Shown here: in pieces, positions 1-10,800 of the stretch
How the letters are laid out: each line of letters starts with the position of its first letter
Position numbering within the stretch: position 1 is the stretch's first letter
DNA from: Meandrina meandrites
Lineage: Eukaryota; Cnidaria; Anthozoa; Scleractinia; Meandrinidae
DNA: 64,000 nucleotides
Direction of reading: 5' to 3'
NCBI GenBank assembly: GCA_963693305.1
Contig: OY855916.1
Coordinates: 5,811,501-5,875,500, forward strand
The notes under the pieces: model-generated
What the model was told of the DNA's origin: nothing
Databases searched by the model: none
What the model saw: the letters and a program-made list of their open reading frames with translations, nothing else
Made by a program: the position numbers and the translations under genes

Positions 1-589
1 AAATAAATAAGCCGACCGTAGTTTTCAAACACAAAAAGTGAGTTTTCGTGATGCAGCAATTCATTTCTCGCATGTTTTTAGCGATAATGGCGGGAATTAG
101 GCTCTTGACAAAAAGGTAATTTCCGACTTTTTTGCATAAACAACCGGACTATTGGAACAGATTTTCAATAAGCTCTAAGAAAAATAAACTTTTTAAATTA
201 CTCGTTGTAAGAAAAATTGCAGCTGGCAATTTCTTACCGCAAACGTTGTTGCTAAATGTTTTCTTTCTGTGTTTCGCACTAGGGTCAATATAAATACTTC
301 TTGTATTTTGTCTTAGAACGACATTGGAGATGACGATGTTTAGATTGCTTCGTTGCACGACCGAAATCTTCGGTCAAATTGATCAATTTTTTTCATTGTC
401 ATCCTCAACGTTTTGAAAGTGGTACAGTTTAACATATCATCGGTCTCGACAAAAGGTTTTAAGCTGTTTTCACCAAACAAGCTATGCCAAGGTTACGGTT
501 ATTTCATTATCAGCACTTGTGATTGCTTGACATGCAGGTGACATGAATAGCTGAGAAAACTGTTAAGGACCATCCCATTCTCTGGATTC

Positions 590-800
590 ATGGCATTAGC
601 CCTTTAAGCCTCAATATCAACATACAAATTCTCCTGACTGATCTCAATACATTTCTTATTGTTTAACTTGGGAGAATTTGTTAAAAGATCAAAGCAATTT
701 CCCTTTAGTGATCATTTTATTAATTCTCATAACCTTTTCTCTTAATGAAGTATTAATTTTGTGAGGAGAAATTTGATGTTGGTCACTCTTGGTATGGTCA
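590..800 (+). repeat. Dispersed repeat family, copy 1
   Basis: This copy contains acaaattctcctg and gggagaatttgttaaaagat, and ends in gatgttggtcactcttgg. A close copy lies at 9678-9872 and a more distant one at 15708-15800. No coding potential is visible; probably a non-autonomous transposon. Confidence 0.75.
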
Positions 801-1125
801 CTGATCAGAAAGAGGATTTCATACTTCCATGCAGTACACAGTATGCAGCCAAATATTTTTTAAACTATATTTCCATCAGCATTTACAATGTATATTACGA
901 ACTAAGCCTTGATTTATACAGGGTGAACATCAGTTACAATCAACACTGCTATCACAAAGAACGCGATAAAAAATATTAAAAGAAAACAAGGTAACATAAA
1001 CGTTACAGTATGTCTACTCGTTTTAAAGCAAGTTAGAAATATAAAAATATTTGTATCTGAGCTAAATTACTGTGTAAATTAACAAATTTCAAGCTGCATT
1101 GAAATAATTCACCGTCGGCCAGTTT

Positions 1126-1200
1126 GCTATCCCGCGTCGCAGACGAAATTAGCGCCAGTATAGTCCGGTTTAGTTCTCTTGCGACGCAGGATACCAATTC
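1126..1200. mobile_element. Short MITE with terminal inverted repeats
   Basis: The left end ttgctatcccgcgtcgcaga and the reverse complement of the right end (ttggtatcctgcgtcgcaag) match at most positions. The element is only about 75 bp. Confidence 0.5.
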
Positions 1201-1340
1201 ACCTGTGCTGAGTTACATCTAACGCAAATTAGCAAATATTTGGCTTAACTACAAGTTAATTGAAAACATTTACATTAGCTTGATTAATTGCTGCTGTAGA
1301 TGCCGACAAGGAAAACATTTTTTAGGAAAAGTACACGCAA

Positions 1341-1745
1341 TTGGCCATGTTCTAAACGAGCAGGGGACTGGGTACGAACATATTTTTTCTTGGTACGAAC
1401 ATTCAATATCGATTGAATTAAAAATGGGGCACGTCATCTGAAAGAGCATCCAAAAATTAGTAAATTCACTAAATTTGATGGTTATTGGTTTAAATGCAAA
1501 GGCATGGTACACTTTTAAAATAAGAGAGCTTAGTATGGATTGGAGGACGCCTGTCCCTCCAATCCATACTAAGTGTACCATGCCTTTGGGTTTAAATCAA
1601 TAACCGTCGAATTTGGTGAATTTACTAATTTTTGGATGCTCTTTCAGATGACGTGCGCCATTTTTCAATTCAATTGATATTGAATCCTTGTACCGAAGAG
1701 AAAATATGTTCGTACCCAGTCCCCTGCTCGTTTAGAACATGGCTA
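1341..1745. mobile_element. Foldback element with ~190-bp arms
   Basis: The left arm (about 1341-1547) and right arm (about 1555-1745) are inverted copies separated by only a few bases. Both arms carry gttctaaacgagcagggga, gtcatctgaaagagcatcc and gtatggattggagg in matching order. The left arm has an extra 16 bases near the centre. A transcript would form a long hairpin. No transposase is present. Confidence 0.85.
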
Positions 1746-3385
1746 ATAAGAGAAATCACTAATCAATTCCTGTTTTCCCTGTGTTACCTTGTTGCTTCCT
1801 TGCCTTTATTTTTCAGTTACCTCTTGAAGGTATATACCTTTGGAAACTTTTATTTTGAGTAGTTTTCCCAGCTCAATTTTAAGACAACAACTAACATGGC
1901 CCCATAATGACCTGTCGTTATGGAGGGTAACTTTTGCTGATGAATCCATTTTGGTATAATTTTGCTCACGCACCTCTTGCTAAGTGGGCCTTTATTTACA
2001 CGTTTAAATATGTAAGTAATAGAAAGCTACCAAAACCCACAAAAAAAAAACACAACGCGTTACCGGGTTGATTATTAACATGACTTTACTCAAAATATTT
2101 GCGAATACATCACATTAAATCCCATGTTTTCTATAAACACGTATCACCTTAAAAGACTCAAATAAGTTCTTTACTTGTTAAAAGATGATCTAGACTTGCC
2201 TAGTATATTCTATTCATCTATCTAGTGTTGGCAGCGTCAGAAACTGCAATAAAATCTGACATTTTCGATCGAAAACTAACAGCTTCGTTAAAATTAAAAC
2301 TGTAACAGAAGCTAGGTGACGAAATATTCCAATTGAAACTTTTAAAATATTAATGTACGTTAAATCTCCAGACTAATGCCTCATATTGCAGCTGCTGATC
2401 GGATTGAGAATCCGATGGATTCCTTCAAGGTTCTTCCCGTCATTTGGCTGGGATGAATGAAAAGGAATATTAACAGCTATTTCAAGAAGAATCGAAAAGA
2501 AGCGTTTAGCTAATCCCACCTGGACAAATTGTAGTCTGGGTATGATTCATTTTATTTTGCATATCGGTGCAAAATAAATAAATAAACAAACTCGTTTCCA
2601 TTTTGCACGTGAAGTATTCGTTACAGCCATTACAAGAAATCTTGTTCCAGGCACTTTACGTTGTTGTATGGCATTGACAATTTGGAAAATTGTGCTAAAT
2701 CCCAAATTGGTTAAAAGTAGCTACATTGTAGCTTCTACATGTCCAATAAACAAGAATGAAGGAGACTTAAATCTTGTTTCCCGCCGTGTTATGTCTCATT
2801 CGTATTCGGCACGTACAGCAGTTTTATCTGCTATTTAATTTCCCTGCCGAGAGGTCTTTAAAGGGGGAAGGTGGTATATTAAATGGGTGTTAATTTATAA
2901 TGATATAATCTTATGTGGGGTTCCAACTTTCACGGAAAACCAAGTTCAGCAATTATGGCCAAGAGTTGCCTTTCGTCTCTGTTCCAAGACGGGCCCTAGC
3001 ACAAACTTTTCATACGAAAATAATCTTGACTTGCATAACAAAGAGAATGCAGGTAAAATACATTTTTTATAAGAATGATTTCGAGCGAAAACGTGTTTCG
3101 ACACATCATGGCAACAGGTAACTAGGAAAATGGTCTATTTGCATCTAATGGCTACAGCTTCATTTCCCTTCCACAAAAAGGTTTAACGATGTATGGGCGA
3201 TTTTACACGTGTCTTGTAAAGTTCCGTAGTTCCAAAAATAGCAAAAAATTAAAATAAACGAAATAAAAATTAAACGAGCGTGTATAAGATCTAACAGTGC
3301 CTTTTAGCCGCACAGGTAACAGTTGAATTATCAAGAAACAACCAACCGAGCGCGGGTTAGATACAACATCGCTGCAGCTAATAGG

Positions 3386-4092
3386 AGACTAAGGGCGCGT
3401 CTCTTTGGGAAAATCCAAATCCGGATTATCGTATTTAAAAACAGATTTTGAGTTACTTTATTAAAATCCGAAAATGGATTATGAATCTGGAGAATCCACA
3501 CTCTGAGTGGATTCATTAGATCAAATCTTAAATCCGGATTTTTAGGATTCATGATTCGTGCGTTTCTTTGGGAAAGGATTCGAAAAAAGTGTATTGGCCC
3601 AGCGGCCTTCACTGTGAAAATACAGGAACGCCATTTGTAAACATAATCAATACGGTACGTTTTCAAGCGTCTAGTTCGATTAAAATACAAAAGTGAACAA
3701 TTATAAAAGGTAATGGTAGCTTGATCAATCTGACGTGCCATTTTGAACTAAATGTATATTTCTAGAACAGTCGCTGTGTGCCTCGGAAACTGTACCTCTC
3801 TGAAATCGTCATCAGTGTAGTTTGCATTGATCATGTTATCGTTTTTGTGTTCTAACGCGTTTTCGCCAATTATGCTTTATGCTAAAGAAGAATTGCTTAA
3901 TCGTGTGATTTTTGTGAAGGCTTTTGTATGCTGATAAAAAATAACTGATATTTTATGTTCGGCGCTAACAGTGTTAACGGGGTTGTTAATGCAAAATAAT
4001 CTATTTTCGGGTTCTTCGTTTCTTTGGGAGCGAAGTATCTGTGTGATCTGAGATTATTAATCCAATTTTGGATTCTTCTAAAGAAACGCACC
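3386..4092. mobile_element. hAT-like non-autonomous element, nested or internally duplicated
   Basis: The ends read gggcgcgtctctttggga (left) and, on the other strand, ggtgcgtttctttagaagaa (right). An 8-bp direct repeat ctaatagg flanks it at 3378-3385 and 4093-4100, as expected of hAT target duplications. A further copy of the terminus (gtgcgtttctttgggaaagg) lies inside near 3560, so one element may sit in another. There are seven unmatched bases before the left TIR. No transposase ORF. Confidence 0.6.
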
Positions 4093-4192
4093 CTAATAGG
4101 CCAATTCCGATATTTCATAGTTCTAAATTAGGTCCGTTGCTTGGGGGAATAGAACAAAAGAAATAATTTATTCCTCCCTTAACCTCGATGTG

Positions 4193-4494
4193 TTGTGGGA
4201 GGCGCGGTGGCCTAATGGTTAGTGCGCTGGACTCCGGATCTGGCGGTCCGGGTTCGAACCCTGGCCGGGGCACTGCGTTGTGTTCTTGGGCAAGACACTT
4301 TACTCTCATGGGGCCTCTCTCCACCCAGGTGTATAAATGGGTACCAGCGAATTTACTGCTGGGGGTAACCCTGCGATGGACTAGCATCCCATCCAGGGGG
4401 GAGTAGAAATACTCCTATAGTCGCTTCATGCTACGGAAACCGGGGATAAGCACCGGCCTGATGGGCCACTTGGCTCGTATGCAGACTTTACCTA
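4193..4494 (+). mobile_element. Full-length tRNA-headed SINE with target-site duplication
   Basis: The head has a Pol III A box (tggcctaatgg, 4208-4218) and B box (ggttcgaaccc, 4251-4261). The body contains ttcttgggcaagacacttta and ggtgtataaatgggtacc, a block resembling conserved central domains of invertebrate SINEs. A 16-bp target duplication with one mismatch flanks it (4177-4192 ccttaacctcgatgtg; 4495-4510). It is not a tRNA gene: the fold is imperfect and the same unit recurs in the window. Confidence 0.88.
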
Positions 4495-4701
4495 CCTTAA
4501 CCTCAATGTGATATCCTTTGTTTTATTCCACCAACCGTCGGAGTCAAATTAGAATTTTAATATACCGAAGTTGGTCTATTTTATAAAAACTGACGGTACG
4601 TGTATTACATCGCTGTTGTTTAGCAACTGTGTTTTGATATGGGCATGGTGAATCTTTAGTTTATGTAACAGAATCGCCAACGACTTATCATTGTTTTGCA
4701 G

Positions 4702-4823
4702 AGCTGGAGAAGTCGACATCACAGGTGGAACATTACCTCCTCTGACTGAACCGCCAAATGCAACAGCAATATTTGACAAAATGTTTTTAAACTATGACAA
4801 AAGACTTAGGCCGATGTATGGAG
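4702..4823 (+). CDS. pLGIC exon: N-terminal helix
   Basis: The acceptor is ttttgcag and the donor is gag|gtaaga. The first base completes a codon from an unseen upstream exon, and the last base G joins CC of the next exon to make Ala. The translation begins AGEVDITGG, has an NAT glycosylation sequon, and contains FDKMFLNYDKRLRPMYG, the typical N-terminal helix of GABA/glycine-type subunits. No Met or signal peptide is in this exon, so it is internal. Confidence 0.88.
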
Positions 4824-7800
4824 GTAAGACCTTCTAATCCCAATTCACAAATCTAAATTCTCCTTACCAGTCTCTGAATATTTCTACTGACGTTAGTTCT
4901 AAGATTTTGATGGCACATCAAATTCGTAGGTTTTGTTTTCGAAATTTAGGAATGTGTCTAAAGATGCACATGAATAAACTTGAAGGTTGACGAAATCTTG
5001 AAGAGTTTTCTATGTGCTTTTCTTCACTGAATATCCAGATATTTTCAGATTGTCAGCAATCCATATTTCTGGGAGTATTTTTGAGTTATTTTTTCAAAAA
5101 AAAATAACTCTTAGTCGGCGCGATGGACCGTGTAGTCAGTCAGTCAGTCAGTCAGTCAGTCAGTCAGTCAGTCAGTCAGTCAGTCAGTCAGTCAGTCAGT
5201 GGAGTATGTTTGTATCTCACACCAATCAGGTTTGAGGTACTATCAGAACCAATGAAATTGCAGTTTATAAAGGGGAAGTAATCTGACACAGTTGTAAGCG
5301 AACGATTTCATTCGAAGATTTTCGACTTGTACGAGGCGGAATCGGTGAGTTGTGAATTAACCCCGGATTTGAAACGCTCGCCTGCTTACAACGCACACGC
5401 CGCCAGCAAAAAACCCAACACTAAATTGTTATTCAAGCGTTCCTTTAGGACGGGCTAGTTTCGCTGACCGTAGTAGAAATTGCATAAAGCATTTGCACAA
5501 AGCAGATTTGAAGAATAATGTTCTCATTGTGATGTTAATACTGTGTCATAAAAATGGCAAGGAATCTTCTTCAGAGTGTGTTTTGGCCTCTTGTTTTAAG
5601 AGTTTGTGACAAGGAAACTTCTTAAATTTAATACTGCTTGAGACTCCGTGACGCCAACTGAAAACGGCAATTAATTTAATTAGTCTCTTTAGCGTCTTGC
5701 TCCGTCGATTAGCTGATTCTCGGGCAAGTAGCGTTTATGTTTATACCTTAAACACACCACGTTTAGACATTTAATTAACCGGTATGGGTATTGACTTTAA
5801 AATGGTTTTGCTTTTAAAATTAACCACGATCGATAGCGGCAACAGGCTAGAATAAAAGCATGTCATTCCGTGACAGTTTGATAACTAAACTTAATTAGTT
5901 CTTGTTCCTCTTTGTTGAATGAAAATTTACATTTACGACAGGAAACAAATACTCCAGGTGTACTACACTTTAAAAGCTTTCCTAAAAATTTAGTTTTTGA
6001 ATTGATTCATTTATTACTTCGTTTATTACTTTTCGATTACTCGATGGAGACATGGTGTTTTCAAGAAAAACAAAAGTGTCATGTTACAAAAGTGAGATAA
6101 ACAAAAGTGTCATGTTACATGCGTTTTAAAAAAACAAAGGTATCGTTTTACAGTGTTTGACAAAAACACAAAAGTATCCTGTAACAAACAAAAGTATCGC
6201 GTTACGGTTGTAAAAAAGCTAGCAACAAAATAAGCGCTAACAGAATAAGCCATTTCGTGACATTTTGACAATTAAATTAGTTCTTGTTTTTTCTAAATGA
6301 TAAAAATTTACTATTGAACGAAACAGTTTTGACGTAACAAATTGCACGAAAAAATTATTTTGTCTGCAACATTTTATTTTTCAAGAAATGCCTCTTAGTC
6401 GTAGCATGTAGTTAGTGATGCACCATGCACAAATAGCTCAACCATCCCAACAGAACTAACACCCAGCCTTACCCCAAGCAACCCAATCAATTGAAAAAAT
6501 AACTCCTGCACGCTTAGCGTGCCTATGTTTAATACTCGTTGCAATTAAGAAGCAGTTTGAGATTAAATTCCTATTGTCACAAGCATTCATACTGATCCTT
6601 GTTCAAAATAGATCCGGTATACGTTTTTTATACATACATTTTAAAGAAAACCACTTTCAATGAAAATCACTAACAGAACACATTTATATTTTTTATTTTC
6701 AGCCGGAAATCCTGTTGTGATATATGTCTCACTGGGTTTCCTTTCCATAAGTCATGTTGTGGAAGAAAATATGGTAATCTTCCTGATATTGTTAATAGAT
6801 GAGCAGTTACTATAATCAATGCAATTTGATATTATAACGGCCTCACTCACGTGACCAGCGGCCATATTGGTTTATTAAAACAAGAGACGATTTTTGCATA
6901 AAAGAACTGGGTATAGAGTAAACTTAATCAGTTTACAGCTGAGCAATTTTGCAAAAAATGGCCTGGAATTGTCTTGCCTTGGTCTATAAAGAAAACCGAA
7001 ATTTTGACTCGCGTGGAGCAAACAAATAAACAAACGAGCGAGAACAACAACCTAAAACTGGAATGAAAAGAAAAAAAAAATTAATACAGTAGTACAAGAC
7101 CTGGGTTTCTAATTATTTCACTTTAAACAACAGGAATTTAAGGGCGACATATACATGCGCCAATTCTGGAAAGATCCAAGACTGGCTTACGGAGACAAGA
7201 ACTGGACTTTGATCCTCCAAGGAGATATCCTCAAGAAGATGTGGTTCCCTGATACCTACATTGAAAATGCGAAGAAAACGACCGTCCACGATGACACTAA
7301 AACAGTGATTGTATTTGGAGACGGGAATGTGTTCTATTCTGTCAGGTAATGTTGACCGTTCACGGCTTTGTTGTGATGTTTTTCCTTTTCAGTTGGTGGA
7401 TGAGGGTATGTCATCAGAAATGATGGCCTAGCACCCCTTCCAGTGTCAATGAAAGTGGTCCTAGTCGCTTCAGTAACTGGAGCTAAAGGTCGACCCTTTA
7501 AGCTACCTAGGCCTAAAGTCAAGTGTCTTCATTCCCGTTTTATTTTTTTTCGTGTTTTTAGGGTGACTGTGAATGCCATGGGACTGATGGATTTTAGAAA
7601 CTACCCCATGGATGTTCAACTGTTCTTTTTCAGAGTTCTAAGTTGTGAGTAACCGCAAATATTTTTTGGGTTCATGTAAAGCAATCAAACAGTATATGCA
7701 AGAAGGCTCGGAAAAAATGCTCCGTATGTAAAGAGAGCGGTGGCCTAATGGTTAGTGCGCTGGATCCCGGATCAAATGGTCCGTTTTCGAGTCATTGTTT

Positions 7801-10800
7801 TCGGTCATTGTGTTGCGTTCTTGGGCAAGACACGTTACTCTCACAGTGCCTCCTCCGCCCAGGAGTATAAATGGGTGTCGGTGAATTGTTGGGGCAACCT
7901 GACAGAATGCTGGGGAGTAACCTGCAACGGAGTGGCATCCCGTCCAAGGAGCCGGGAGCTATGAGCCAGTTTGGTTTAAAAAGGCTTTACTTTTTTATGT
8001 ATAAGAGAGCGAAATAAACATGTACGGTTTCCTACTTCATATCTTGTTTCAAACCATCAAAGTTATTTTAAAGGTAAAAAGCCATATCATTTGATGCTGT
8101 AAATACCCTACTGCTTGTTTGGGGAAAGCATCCCTTTTGTAGCTCGGCTAATTTTGAACAGAATGAAACTCAAAAAAAAAAACCCGACCTGATTCTACTT
8201 CCTGGTTGTTATTAATTTTACTAGTTCTGAGAATTTGGGGTATGTTAGATGAAGACAGAAGATAGCAGTATTAATTGCACTATTGAGAGGAATAAATGTC
8301 TCCTAAGTATTTTGTGATTGCTACGCCTTCAATTAGTTCTGACTGAAAATTTGGTTGTGTGGAAAGATTAAGGAGCTTACATTCATTGCACAACTGAGCT
8401 GTTTATTTTTTTCGCAGATGGTTTCGACATCACACAGATAAGGTACAAGTGGATCGATGTATCGCTATACAGCACTGACATGGCCGAATTCTACGTCATG
8501 AATCAAACGCTCGCTAGCGATAAAGTCAAATACATGATAGGTCAGAATCATTGCCAATTTTAGATATTTTCCTAAAGATATCGACTGTGCCTGTGCATAG
8601 GTGTTAGACTCTGGACTGAGGGATGGGTTTGAGTCTGATTGGGATTCTTGCATTATATTCCTAGTCAAGGCATCACTTTTACGGTGTCTCACTTCACCCA
8701 GGTGCACTAAATTCTCAGGGAAACCTGCATGACTGAAATGCGGCAGCCTGTTTTAATTTTCCTCGTCGACGCTTCGGCTAGAGAACTTGTACAATCGTTC
8801 TGTATGCAATTTATGCGCTTGGATGCCCTTGTCTTGAAAGATACGACTTTGACAAAACGTTTGAAAAGTCCTCATACACCATGCAATAACGAGGTGTCTG
8901 CACTAGTGAATCTCTTAAATGACTATACAGTCAACTCTCTCTAAGACGGACACCCTCGGGAGAAGCTCCAACTGTCCATTTTAGAGAGGTGTCCGTCTTG
9001 AAGGGCGTTTGCTTACAGTAAAGTGACTGGAAAAAGGCAAGCACGGGGCCAACACCAGGGTGTCCGTTTTAAAGAGGTATCCGTCTTATAAGGGTGTTGG
9101 TTAAGAGAATGTATACTCTTTAGAAGTTACCTTACTGTTACCTAGCTTCTTTGTGCCTCGTGGCACATTAGGCCTCTTCTTTAGAAGAGGGTCATTATAT
9201 TTGTTAACATATCGTTTTTAACGTATTCTTCGTCACGTTCTCAACATTTCAGGTTGGTTTGATTATCTTGACGTCTCCTTCTTTGTAAGAAGGAGGATCG
9301 GCCATTACGTCATTCGTATTTTCTTTCCCTGCATCCTTTGCACCGTAGTGTCGTGGCTGCCATTTTGGATGGATCGGAGCGAGATTGGTGACCGAGGTGC
9401 CCTGGGTATCACAACTCTTCTGACAGAAGTCTTCCTCCTGCAATACACCAATGACTCCATGCCTCGTGTCAGCTACGTGAAAGCCGCTGACCTGTTCCTG
9501 ATTGTTTCGTTTGCTTTTACGTTTATGGCATTGTTGGAGAGCGTCATTGTGTATAACTACAAAAGAAAGTTTGGCATTGAGGAAAACGGCCAAGTTAAAA
9601 ATCTCACTGGTGGACGAACGTTTTTTCGTAAACGTGTCATCCGTGCTGAGGAGGTGAGAAGAATTATTCAGCTCTGAACCCTGTAACCCCCAATATCATC
9701 ATACAAATTCTCCTGTCTGATCTCAATACATTTTCTTATACTATTAGTTGGGAGAATTTGTTAAAAGATCAAAGCAATTTCCCTTTGGTGATCATTTTAT
9801 TAATTCTCATTTCCTTTTCTCTTGATGAAGTATTGATATTGTAAGGAGAAGTTTGATGTTGGTCACTCTTGGCGAACACCGGCGAACTGTAAGGGCAGCC
9901 TGAGAAAACGCTAGGGTGTAACCCGCGATGGACTAACATCCCATCCAGTTATCATCATGTTACAACTGGACTAAGCTGCCTTGCCTGCAAACCCATCAGG
10001 CTCCAGAAAGGCTTTACTCACTTAACTTTGAATTATTTCCAGCTAACTTTACCTTTAATCCATTAAAGCAAACCGCGTTAGTTAGCATGAAAGAATACCT
10101 GAAACGTCACTGTATCAACCCTTCTATTAATTTTTTTTGTCCTCCTCGCCATCGAATGTAATTTCGCTTCTCATTTCTCTTTATTATCTAATAACAGTAT
10201 TTAAAATGGCTTCTTACTAGTGTTGGCAGCTCGCGATCTCCTAGTGCTTGGGGGTCCTGGTTGCGATATGAATGCAACCAGACCACAGCCCAGCACAGTC
10301 ACACCAAAGAGTGGTGGAGAGGGTACCTATCTGGGCGAGGAGCGAGGGGCGAGGCGAATTCACGTCATGTAATTACTGAACATCAGGGGTCATCCCCCTC
10401 CCCGCGCGCTTACACAGCGCACATCGAGTGAATTCACCTCGTGTAATCAACACCAGGGCCCAGCCCCCCGCAGATTATGCTGGGGCCAGGCCTCAGCAGT
10501 TTTCACCAACAACAGCTCTTTTCAGAACTACTCTCACCCGGACAATCACCATAAACAAATGACCAGCTGCTCAGTGCTTAACTGGAAAATGTTTTACAAT
10601 TAATTTAACTGATCTTTTTCAGACTCCCAAGGCAGATGCTGTTCAGGTAATAAACGGCTCGCACACCAATTCCACTATTGTCAGCGAGGTATGTAACCTT
10701 CTTACTGCTAACACACTAAAGTGATACTTCAAAAATTTCCTCGATTTAAAATCTGATATATCTTACTCTAAAACTTTTATTCATAACAATCGCTGCCCGA

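Larger units (their letters stand above)
1..4701. other. Upstream region or 5' intron of the channel gene
   Basis: No coding exon is convincing here. The missing signal-peptide exon would have to end in phase 2 and I found no match. The stretch holds a dispersed repeat (590-800), a short MITE (1126-1200), a large foldback (1341-1745), a hAT-like nested element (3386-4092) and a full SINE (4193-4494). The rest is AT-rich and featureless to me. Confidence 0.6.

Noticed and set aside
1270..1862. Two similar ORFs on opposite strands
   Set aside because: They are the two arms of the 1341-1745 foldback read in mirror image, with no coding signature.
4201..4272. tRNA gene with A and B boxes
   Set aside because: The same head with the same non-tRNA body recurs at 7740 and elsewhere, and target duplications flank the larger unit, so it is a SINE.
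5014..5235. Ser-Val-Ser-Gln repeat protein
   Set aside because: It is the AGTC microsatellite read in frame, inside a channel intron.
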